A DNA stretch of 64,000 nt from Reyranella aquatilis (GTDB lineage Bacteria > Pseudomonadota > Alphaproteobacteria > Reyranellales > Reyranellaceae), in assembly GCF_020880995.1 (NCBI RefSeq), contig NZ_JAJISD010000008.1, forward strand, positions 233,514 through 297,513. Direction: 5' to 3'. The position numbers and the translations under genes were made by a program. The notes beneath the pieces were generated by a model that ran no database searches, was not told the origin of the DNA, and saw only the letters and a list, made by a program, of their open reading frames with translations. Positions 8,356-15,763 of the stretch are shown one piece after another (the first letter of the stretch is position 1; every line of letters starts with the position of its first letter).

Positions 8356-9153
8356 TTATTCAGCTTTTTCCGCCAGCGCGCGCGCCAGTGCAAGCGCGGA
8401 GCCCCCCACGCGCGCGCCGAGCCGGTATGCGACCTTGTTGACGTCTGAAATCGTCCCGTCCTGCAGGGTGGAACGTCCATCGCCGATACGCGCGGACTGC
8501 GCGGCGACTGCGATGGCGGCGATATCTTCCCTGGCCAATTCGGGCAGCGCCAGCACACCCCCACGGTCGGCGCCGAAGCCCGCGTCGTTGAACATCAGCA
8601 GAAGCGGCCGGAAGGGCGCCGTGGCCTTGTAGGAGTTGAGCGCACCGTGGCTGCCGGTGGCGACGATGCGCCCACGATCTTCCGGGACCAGCAGGGTGGC
8701 CGAATCCGCGCAGATCGCGCCCTCGATCGTGTAGCGGCCCTCGCCCTTGGCGGGCGGGATCGTGTGTGGCCACGGTGCCTGCCGGAGCAGCACGGCGGCC
8801 TCGCGCGCAGGCATGCCGGGCACGACGCCGCAGGCCGCGGCGAGCCCGTTGGCCCGGCTGATGATGCCGCGTGCCTGCAGGTCCGCGCCATCGCCGATGC
8901 GCGCGCTGGCCGTGGCGACGGCCGCCATCGCCATGCCGAGCCGGTCGGCGTAGGCGAGACCGCTGACGCCGGCCTCGTCCTTGCCGATGCCGGCATCGTG
9001 GTGGATGGCGGCGCGGCATCCGAATTTGGCTGACATGTAGGCCGCGTACACGGCGGCATGGCTGGCGCCGATCACCACCGCGCCGTCCGCTTCCGGCGGC
9101 AGCTTGGTGACGCTATCGAACACGAGGACGGGAACGTCGACAGGAACGGGCAT
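8356..9153 (-). CDS. internally duplicated protein of unknown function
   Basis: A 265-residue protein I cannot assign to a family. It appears to be two repeats, about 10-125 and 148-262. Each has an Asp-Ser-x-Thr near its start, G-(A/T)-S-H-(A/G)-A, D-A-G-(I/F)-G-x-D-x-(A/G)-G-V, S-A-R-I-G-D-G and G-x-I-S-x-x-N. No signal peptide or membrane helix is seen, so it is probably cytoplasmic. It opens the operon with the biotinyl carrier and the YeiH-like exporter and is divergent from the DTW gene. Conservation of the same motifs in both halves suggests a pseudo-symmetric enzyme or binding protein; the function is not inferred further. Confidence 0.75.
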   Translation of the reverse strand: MPVPVDVPVLVFDSVTKLPPEADGAVVIGASHAAVYAAYMSAKFGCRAAIHHDAGIGKDEAGVSGLAYADRLGMAMAAVATASARIGDGADLQARGIISRANGLAAACGVVPGMPAREAAVLLRQAPWPHTIPPAKGEGRYTIEGAICADSATLLVPEDRGRIVATGSHGALNSYKATAPFRPLLLMFNDAGFGADRGGVLALPELAREDIAAIAVAAQSARIGDGRSTLQDGTISDVNKVAYRLGARVGGSALALARALAEKAE

Positions 9154-9187
9154 CGCGCGAACCTAGCCGGGAGGCTATACGTCGGCC

Positions 9188-9796
9188 ATGTCTCAGCCGG
9201 TGGACAACAAGGTCGCCATCCTGGTGCTGCAGCACCCGCAGGAGCAGGACCGCGTGCTGGGCACGGCCGGCCTGCTGGCCGGATCGCTGGCCAACGCCAA
9301 GGTCGTCGTCGGCCTGTCGTGGCGCAATCTCGCGCACGCCTGGGGAGCGCCCGCCGAAACGCGCGACTGGGGCGTGCTCTATCTCGGGTCGACCCAGGTC
9401 AAGGGGCGGGGCGAAGGGCTGGGCCCGCTGGTCGCCGTCGGCCGCACCGGCGAGGCGCTGGCGGACCAGCCGTCGGCGCGGGCCGGGCTCAAGGGCCTGA
9501 TCGCGCTCGACGGCAACTGGGCGCAGGCCAAGGCGCTGTGGTGGCGCAACGCGTGGCTGACCCGCCTGCGCCGGTTCGTCGTCGTGCCCGATGGCCCCTC
9601 GCTCTACGGGGAATTACGGCGCGAGGCGCGGCCCGATGCAGTCTCGACCCTCGAAGCGGTGGCGCTGTCTCTGCAGGTGCTCGAAGGCGATGCTGCGCTG
9701 CGGGAGAAACTGCTCGTGCCGTTTCGCGCGTTGTTGGCAAAGGCACGTCGCGAGGGCGTGCGGGATTCCAAACGGGATCGTCGCGTCCGGCGTTAG
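9188..9796 (+). CDS. DTW-domain protein, tRNA aminocarboxypropyltransferase-like
   Basis: A 202-residue protein with the DTW-family landmarks in order: LVLQHPQEQ, then VGRTGEA, LDGNWAQAKALWWRN (the DxxW core), FVVVPDGPSLYGELR and STLEAVAL. Members such as TapT/TuaA transfer an aminocarboxypropyl group from SAM to a tRNA uridine (acp3U). The N-terminal cysteine cluster (zinc site) of typical members is missing, and the core reads DGNW rather than DGTW. It is followed 17 bases later by iorA and may share its transcript. Family is fairly sure; activity is inferred. Confidence 0.75.
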   Translation: MSQPVDNKVAILVLQHPQEQDRVLGTAGLLAGSLANAKVVVGLSWRNLAHAWGAPAETRDWGVLYLGSTQVKGRGEGLGPLVAVGRTGEALADQPSARAGLKGLIALDGNWAQAKALWWRNAWLTRLRRFVVVPDGPSLYGELRREARPDAVSTLEAVALSLQVLEGDAALREKLLVPFRALLAKARREGVRDSKRDRRVRR

Positions 9797-9813
9797 CCCC
9801 TATACTTCGCGCC

Positions 9814-11967
9814 ATGCTCGACCAGCCGGCGGCCCAACTTCCCGTGTCCCAGCGGACCAACCCGGAGCGTTCCTTCACTGAGGAGGTTCGCGCGCTGCGG
9901 CTGGGCGAGGGCGAGGTCTTCCGCGGCGAGGGCATCCTCGCCGTCACCAAGGCGATCCTGCAATCGGGCGTTGCCTATGTCGGCGGCTACCAGGGCGCGC
10001 CGGTGTCGCATCTGGTCGATGTGCTGGTCGAATCGCAGGACCTGCTCGACGAGCTCGGCGTCCATCTCGAGACCTGCACCAATGAATCGTCCGCGGCTGC
10101 GCTGCTCGGCGCCTCGATCAACTATCCGATGCGCGGCTGCGTAACCTGGAAGTCGATCGTCGGGACCAACGTGGCGGCCGATGCGCTCTCCAACCTCGCG
10201 TCGCCCGGCGTGATCGGCGGCGCGCTGATCGTCGTCGGCGAGGACTATGGCGAGGGCGCCTCCGTCATCCAGGAGCGCACCCAGGCCTATGCGCTCAAAT
10301 CCTCCGTCTGGCTGATGGACCCGCGCCCCTCGCTGCCGACCATCGTACGCTGCACGGAAATGGCATTCGAGCTTTCGGAGGCGACCAACACGCCGGTGAT
10401 GATGGAGCTGCGCATCCGCGCCTGCCATGTCACGGGAGAGTTCGTCGCCAAGGACAACGTGCCGCCTTCCATCTCGCGCAACCGGCGGCTCGCCGAGCCG
10501 GCGGCCCACAATTACGACCGCATCTCGCACCCGCCGTCGACCTACGCGCACGAGAAGATCAAGGTCGAGGTCCGCCAGCCCGCGGCGGAGCGGTTCATCG
10601 TCGAGAATGGCTTGAACGAACTGCTGCCCGGGGAACGCTCCGATCTCGGCATCATCGTACAGGGCGGCATCACCAATGTGCTGGTGCGCGGCCTGGATCG
10701 GCTGGAGGTCGCGGGCAGGATCCCGACCCTGGTGCTGAACGTCACCCATCCGCTGGCGCCCGACCAGATCGTCGATTTCTGCAAGGACAAGCGCGCCGTG
10801 CTGGTCGTGGAGGAGGGCGCGCCCGACTACATCGAGCAGGCGATCCACGTCCTGTTGCGCAAGCGCGACGTCGACACGAGGATCTACGGCAAGGACGTGC
10901 TGCCGATGGCCGGCGAGTACACCGCCGAGGTCGTGACCGAAGGGCTGCTGAAGTTCTTCGCCCAGTCGGCCAACGACATCGACCTGAGCGGCCCACGCGA
11001 ACGTTTCGAGGCGGCGCGCGCCGGTCGCGCCGAGGCGCAGCGCCTGCTGGGCGGGCCGCTGCCCTTGCGGCCGCCGGGCTTCTGCGTGGGATGCCCCGAG
11101 CGGCCGGTCTTCTCGGCGATCAAGCTGCTGGAGCGCGAGGTCGGCAAGGTCCACATCTCGAGCGACATCGGCTGCCATTCGTTCGCGACCCTGGCGCCGT
11201 TCAATCTCGGGAACTCGATCCTGGGCTTCGGCATGTCGCTGGCCGCCGCCGGCGCGGTGGCGCCGGTGATGCAGAAGCGGACGATCTCGGTGATGGGCGA
11301 TGGCGGCTTCTGGCACAACGGGCTCCTGAGCGGCGTCGCCTCCTCGATGTTCAATCGCGGCGACCGCGTCCTTGTCATCATGCAGAACGGCTATACCTCG
11401 GCCACGGGCGCGCAGTTCATACCCAACACGTCGGGTAACCGTCGCGACGGTGAGACGACATCGGACATCGCGGCAACGCTTAAGGCGATGGGCGTCGGCT
11501 GGCTGCGCACCATCCGTACCTACAATGTCGGCACGATGCTCAAGACGTTGCGAGAGGCGATGAGCACCGATGACAAGGGGCTCAAGGTCATCGTGGCCGA
11601 CGGCGAATGCCAGCTCGCCCGCCAGCGCCGCATTCGTCCGCAAATCGCCGCACAATTGAAGCGCGGCGAGCGGGTCGTGCGGACGCGCTACGGCGTCGAC
11701 GACGAGGTCTGCACGGGCGATCATTCCTGCATCCGGCTATCCGGCTGCCCGTCGCTGGTGGTGAAGCCCAGTCCCGACCCGCTGCGAACCGACCCTGTCG
11801 CGAGCGTCAACAACGGCTGCGTCGGCTGCGGCCTGTGCGGCGAGGTCGCCGATGCCGCCGTGCTCTGCCCGTCCTTCTACAAGGCGGACATCGTGCAGAA
11901 CGCGACCTGGTGGGACCGCCTGAGGTGGAAACTCCGTTCGAAGGTGATCGGAGCCATGGCGTCATGA
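9814..11967 (+). CDS. iorA: indolepyruvate ferredoxin oxidoreductase alpha subunit
   Basis: A 717-residue thiamine-diphosphate enzyme subunit that decarboxylates indolepyruvate and other aryl-pyruvates to aryl-acetyl-CoA. The N-terminal pyrimidine-binding half starts with FRGEGILAVTKAIL and GYQGAPVSHLVD; the cofactor-binding half includes MGDGGFWHNG. The C terminus carries two cysteine clusters for [4Fe-4S] centres: CTGDHSCIRLSGC and CVGCGLCGEV with a distal LCPS. Start ATG 9814 is taken because homology begins there; the frame is open much further upstream but overlaps the DTW gene. iorB follows after 22 bases and a PaaI thioesterase after that, an operon for tryptophan/phenylalanine-type amino acid catabolism. 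Confidence 0.92.
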   Translation: MLDQPAAQLPVSQRTNPERSFTEEVRALRLGEGEVFRGEGILAVTKAILQSGVAYVGGYQGAPVSHLVDVLVESQDLLDELGVHLETCTNESSAAALLGASINYPMRGCVTWKSIVGTNVAADALSNLASPGVIGGALIVVGEDYGEGASVIQERTQAYALKSSVWLMDPRPSLPTIVRCTEMAFELSEATNTPVMMELRIRACHVTGEFVAKDNVPPSISRNRRLAEPAAHNYDRISHPPSTYAHEKIKVEVRQPAAERFIVENGLNELLPGERSDLGIIVQGGITNVLVRGLDRLEVAGRIPTLVLNVTHPLAPDQIVDFCKDKRAVLVVEEGAPDYIEQAIHVLLRKRDVDTRIYGKDVLPMAGEYTAEVVTEGLLKFFAQSANDIDLSGPRERFEAARAGRAEAQRLLGGPLPLRPPGFCVGCPERPVFSAIKLLEREVGKVHISSDIGCHSFATLAPFNLGNSILGFGMSLAAAGAVAPVMQKRTISVMGDGGFWHNGLLSGVASSMFNRGDRVLVIMQNGYTSATGAQFIPNTSGNRRDGETTSDIAATLKAMGVGWLRTIRTYNVGTMLKTLREAMSTDDKGLKVIVADGECQLARQRRIRPQIAAQLKRGERVVRTRYGVDDEVCTGDHSCIRLSGCPSLVVKPSPDPLRTDPVASVNNGCVGCGLCGEVADAAVLCPSFYKADIVQNATWWDRLRWKLRSKVIGAMAS

Positions 11968-11989
11968 ACGCGCGGCGCGCTACCGGCGC

Positions 11990-13492
11990 ATGAACCCCGT
12001 CACCATCCTGATTGGCGCGCTGGGCGGCGATGGTGGCGGCGTGCTGTGCGACTGGATCGTGGCGGCGGCGCAGAGCCGCGGACGAGCGGTGCAGGCGACG
12101 CAAATTCCGGGCGTCGCGCAACGTACCGGCGCCACGACCTACTATATCGAGGTCATGCCGGCGGGCGCGCCATCTTCGACCGTACTGGCACTCAATCCCG
12201 CGATCGGCGAGGTCGACGTGGCCCTGGCCACCGAACTGCTGGAAGCCGGTCGCATGATCTTCAACGGCTTCGTGACGCCGGATCGTACGACGCTGATCGC
12301 GTCAACGCATCGCGTGCTGGCGATCGGCGAGCGCATGGCGATGGGCGACGGCAGCTTCGATGTCGGCCGCCTTCTGCGGGCCGTGAAGGAACGCAGCCGC
12401 GAGCAGATCCTGTTCGACATGGATCAGGCGGCCGAGGAGTCCGGCGGCGTGATCAACGCGGTGCTTCTGGGTGCGCTGGCCGGCTCGGGCAAGCTGCCCA
12501 TTCCCGACGAGGCGTTCGAGGCGGCGATCCGCCAGGCCGGCAAGTCCGTCGACACCAACCTCGCGGCCTTCGCCTTCGGGCGTGGCCATGCCCGCGGCGA
12601 ACTGGAGCAGGCGGTGCGCGAGCATCGCAAGCGGCAGACGGCGGCGCAGGGCGTCGAGGACCTGATCGAACGGGCGAGGCGTACCTATCCGGTCGGCACT
12701 CTCGACGTCGTGGAGGAGGGTATCCGCCGGCTCACGGCCTATCAGGACCGGCGCTACGCGGCGCTCTATCTCGATCGTCTCGACACGATCCAGGCGTTGG
12801 GATCGGGCGAATTGCTGCGCGAGGTCGCGCGCCATCTCGCGGTGCGCATGTCCTTCGAGGACGTGATCCGTGTGGCCCAGGCCAAGACTTCGGGCGAGCG
12901 GATGGCGCGCGTTCGGGCCGAGGTCCGGGCCAAGGAGCAGGAGCCGCTTGAGATCACCGAGCATTTCAAGCCGGGCATCGAGGAGATTGCCGCCATCCTG
13001 CCGCCGTCGCTGGCACGGCGCCTGACCGGTTGGGGCGAACGGACCGGACGGCTCGGCAAGACCTACTTCTCGATGCAGGTGCGCACGACCACCGTGCTGG
13101 GCTTCGCGCGGCTGCGCCTCGTGGCCGGCCTGCGCTGGTGGCGGCCGCGCACCTCGCGCTACGTCGAGGAGCAGGCGGCGATCGAATGCTGGCTGAGGCA
13201 GATCCGCGGCGCTGCACCGCTCGCGATCGAACTCGCGCAGGAGATCGCCGAAACGGCCCGGCTCATCAAGGGCTACGGCGACACTCACAAGCGTGGCCTC
13301 GCCAACTACCGGCGAATCTCGGACGCGGTGATCGCGCCGGCACTGGCAGGCCGCCTGCCGCCGCGCACGGCAGCCGATGCCGTCGCCAATGCGCGCGTCG
13401 CGGCACTGTCCGATCCCGAGGGGGAGTCGCTGACGCGGACGCTGGCGGCCATCGCCAGCACGATATCGACACTCAAGCAGGCAGCGGAATGA
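11990..13492 (+). CDS. iorB: indolepyruvate oxidoreductase beta subunit
   Basis: A 500-residue subunit. The N-terminal 190 residues form the pyruvate-ferredoxin oxidoreductase gamma-type domain (GALGGDGGGVLCDWIV, QIPGVAQRTGATTYYIE) that completes the active site with IorA. The long C-terminal extension (about 200-500, DUF6537-like) is usual in the proteobacterial version and absent from the archaeal short form. It overlaps the start of the PaaI gene by 4 bases (ATGA). The acceptor would be ferredoxin or a similar carrier, not visible here. Confidence 0.9.
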   Translation: MNPVTILIGALGGDGGGVLCDWIVAAAQSRGRAVQATQIPGVAQRTGATTYYIEVMPAGAPSSTVLALNPAIGEVDVALATELLEAGRMIFNGFVTPDRTTLIASTHRVLAIGERMAMGDGSFDVGRLLRAVKERSREQILFDMDQAAEESGGVINAVLLGALAGSGKLPIPDEAFEAAIRQAGKSVDTNLAAFAFGRGHARGELEQAVREHRKRQTAAQGVEDLIERARRTYPVGTLDVVEEGIRRLTAYQDRRYAALYLDRLDTIQALGSGELLREVARHLAVRMSFEDVIRVAQAKTSGERMARVRAEVRAKEQEPLEITEHFKPGIEEIAAILPPSLARRLTGWGERTGRLGKTYFSMQVRTTTVLGFARLRLVAGLRWWRPRTSRYVEEQAAIECWLRQIRGAAPLAIELAQEIAETARLIKGYGDTHKRGLANYRRISDAVIAPALAGRLPPRTAADAVANARVAALSDPEGESLTRTLAAIASTISTLKQAAE

Positions 13493-13914
13493 ACGACAAA
13501 GCCGAACCGGCAGCGATCGACGTCGCGGCGCTGGCTTGCCGTGACGAACTCTGCAGGAGCCTGGGCATCGAGCTCGTCGAGGCCTCGCTCGGCCGGGCCG
13601 TGACGCGCGTGATGATCGAGCGGCGTCATCTCAACTTCAATGGCGTGGGCCATGGCGGCCTGACCTTCACGCTCGCGGACGCCGCCTTCGGTTTCGCCTG
13701 CAATTCGCAGGGCGTCGTCTCGGGCAGCATCGACGCCCACATCGTCTACAGCGCTGCGGTGCGCCTCGGCGAGGTCCTGACCGCCAGGGCGATCGAGATC
13801 TCGCGCTCCAGCAAGGCCTCGAACTACCGCATCGATGTGGTGCGTGCCGACGGCAAGCTGGTCGCCGCGATGACCGGCACCGCCCTGATCAGCGGCAAGC
13901 CGGTGGTGGTGTAG
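13489..13914 (+). CDS. paaI: PaaI-family acyl-CoA thioesterase
   Basis: A 141-residue hot-dog thioesterase. HLNFNGVGHGGLTFTLADAA holds the PaaI active-site signature, with the catalytic Asp in the LADAAFG helix; GSIDAHIVYSAAVRLGE and TGTALISGK complete the fold. PaaI hydrolyses phenylacetyl-CoA and hydroxylated aryl-acetyl-CoAs to release CoA. Its start overlaps iorB by 4 bases, which fits cleaving the aryl-acetyl-CoA made by IorAB. The family is sure; the symbol rests on motif and context. Confidence 0.85.
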   Translation: MNDKAEPAAIDVAALACRDELCRSLGIELVEASLGRAVTRVMIERRHLNFNGVGHGGLTFTLADAAFGFACNSQGVVSGSIDAHIVYSAAVRLGEVLTARAIEISRSSKASNYRIDVVRADGKLVAAMTGTALISGKPVVV

Positions 13915-14005
13915 CCATGGAGCGCGCCACTCCCGTGGCGCTCTTCTCTTGTCGTTTCTCGCGACGATGCTTGAGCACCATGGGAATGGCGCGCTCCGAT
14001 GAGGC

Positions 14006-15601
14006 CTAAGCCGCCCCCTTCAGGATGTCCGCCATCTTCTCGCCGACCATGATCGAGGGCGCGTTGGTGTTGCCGGACGGCATCGTCGGGAAGATCGAGG
14101 CGTCGGCGACGCGCAGGCCCTGGATGCCGTGCACCCGAAGCTTGTCGTCGACCACGGTGTTCTGGCCCTCGGGCCCCATGCGGCAGGTGCCGATCGGGTG
14201 ATAGGCCGTCTGCGAGTTGTTGCGGATCCACGTGAGGATCTCCTCGTCGGTCTGTACCGACGGTCCGGGCGAGAACTCCTCGTCACGGTAGGGATCCATG
14301 GGCTTGGCATCGACGATGCGGCGCATCATGCGGAACCCTGCCGTCATCGCGTCCTGGTCGATCTTGTCGGCGAGGAAGTTGAAGCGAATGGCCGGATGCG
14401 CCTTGGGATCGGCCGATCGGATGTGTATCGAGCCCAGGCTCTCGGGCCGCAGCTGGTAGCAGGCAATCGTCATCGACGGAAAATCCTGCAGCTTGCGGGT
14501 CTTCGGGTCCTTGATCGAGTAGGGCACGAGATGCATCTGGACGTCGGGCGTCTCGAGCTCGGGCCGGGTCTTCAGGAAGCCGAGCAGGGGCGCCGAGGGC
14601 AGGCTCATGAAGCCGCCGCCGGTGGCGAGGTACTTCATCATCTGCGTGACCGCGCCGATGCCGCGAGCCATGTGGTTGTAGGAGACGTTGGCCACCTTCA
14701 GGCGCCAGATGATGCGGGCGTTGATGTGGTCGCGGAAGTTCTCGCCGACCGCCTTCAGCTCGTGTTTCACCTCGATGCCGTGCTTCTTCAGCAGCTCAGG
14801 CTGCCCGATACCCGAGAGTTCGAGGATCTGCGGGCTGGCGACACCGCCGGCGGACAGGATCGTCTCCTTGGCGCGGGCCTGGACCGTCTTGCCGTCCTTC
14901 TCGTACGCGACACCGATGCAGCGCTTGCCCTCTAGCAGGACGCGCAGTGTATGGGCGTGGGTGACGACATGCAGGTTCGGCCGCTTCATCGCCGGCTCGA
15001 TGTAGCAATGGGCCACGCTCATGCGCCGGCCCTTGTAGATCGAGGTCTGCGTCTTCACGACGCCTTCCTGGTCCTCGCTGTTGTAGTCCGGGTTGGTCTT
15101 GAAGCCGGCGGCCTTCGAGGCCTCGAACAGCGCATCGTACAGCGGGTTCTGGTCGGGCACGGTGGAGACCTTGAGCGGACCGTCGGTGCCGCGCCCGTTC
15201 GAGCCGTCGCCGTCGACGAAGTTCTCCATGCGGGTGAAGAGCGGGGCGACGTCGCGCCAGCTCCAGCCGCGGCAGCCCATCTGCGCCCAGGTGTCGAAAT
15301 CGAGCGGCTGGCCGCGCACCCAGACCAGGCCGTTGATCGAGCTCGAGCCGCCCAGCACCTTGCCACGCGGCACCGGGATCACCCGGTTGGCGGTATTGGG
15401 TTCGGGCTCCGACTGGTAGAGCCAGTTGGCCGCCGGGTTGTCGATCAGGAGGCCGAACGACAGCGGCATGCGGGAGTAGGGATGGCTGGCCGCGCCGGCC
15501 TCCAGCAGGAGTACCTTGTTGGTGGGGACCTCGGTCAACCGGGCAGCCAGCGCGCCGCCCGCCGAACCGGCGCCAACGATGATGTAGTCGTACTCGGCCA
15601 T
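14006..15601 (-). CDS. GMC-family FAD-dependent alcohol dehydrogenase
   Basis: A 531-residue glucose-methanol-choline oxidoreductase, choline dehydrogenase-like. The N-terminal FAD fold shows YIIVGAGSAGGALAARL; GMC signature 1 is seen in PRGKVLGGSSSINGLVWVRG; the C-terminal active-site His lies in AYHPIGTCRMG and the partner Asn in GNTNAPSIM. It oxidises a primary alcohol and passes electrons to the respiratory chain or O2. Start ATG 15601 (MAEYDY) has GGGGA just upstream; an ATG 11 codons earlier is less likely. The substrate cannot be told from sequence. A second GMC gene lies at 50809. Confidence 0.88.
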   Translation of the reverse strand: MAEYDYIIVGAGSAGGALAARLTEVPTNKVLLLEAGAASHPYSRMPLSFGLLIDNPAANWLYQSEPEPNTANRVIPVPRGKVLGGSSSINGLVWVRGQPLDFDTWAQMGCRGWSWRDVAPLFTRMENFVDGDGSNGRGTDGPLKVSTVPDQNPLYDALFEASKAAGFKTNPDYNSEDQEGVVKTQTSIYKGRRMSVAHCYIEPAMKRPNLHVVTHAHTLRVLLEGKRCIGVAYEKDGKTVQARAKETILSAGGVASPQILELSGIGQPELLKKHGIEVKHELKAVGENFRDHINARIIWRLKVANVSYNHMARGIGAVTQMMKYLATGGGFMSLPSAPLLGFLKTRPELETPDVQMHLVPYSIKDPKTRKLQDFPSMTIACYQLRPESLGSIHIRSADPKAHPAIRFNFLADKIDQDAMTAGFRMMRRIVDAKPMDPYRDEEFSPGPSVQTDEEILTWIRNNSQTAYHPIGTCRMGPEGQNTVVDDKLRVHGIQGLRVADASIFPTMPSGNTNAPSIMVGEKMADILKGAA

Positions 15602-15763
15602 TTCCCCGGATCCTTGCGTATTGTCGTCATGCAACCCTAGCGCACCGCCATGCAGATAGCAGGGCCAATCTCGCCTCGACAGGTGTGCAGTCGCATGTTC
15701 CGATGAGCGGTCGCCGAAACGGGGGAGCCAGGCGCCTCACGGCCGGGTGAAAGCAAGACCAGG

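Noticed and set aside
8109..8564. Longer version of the biotinyl protein starting at 8564
   Set aside because: The added 78 residues overlap the upstream gene in another frame and have no domain character; ATG 8330 gives exactly one biotinyl domain.
9058..9813. N-terminal extension of iorA
   Set aside because: The frame is open upstream of 9814 but overlaps the DTW gene and encodes Ala/Gly/Arg-rich sequence unlike any IorA; homology begins at ATG 9814.
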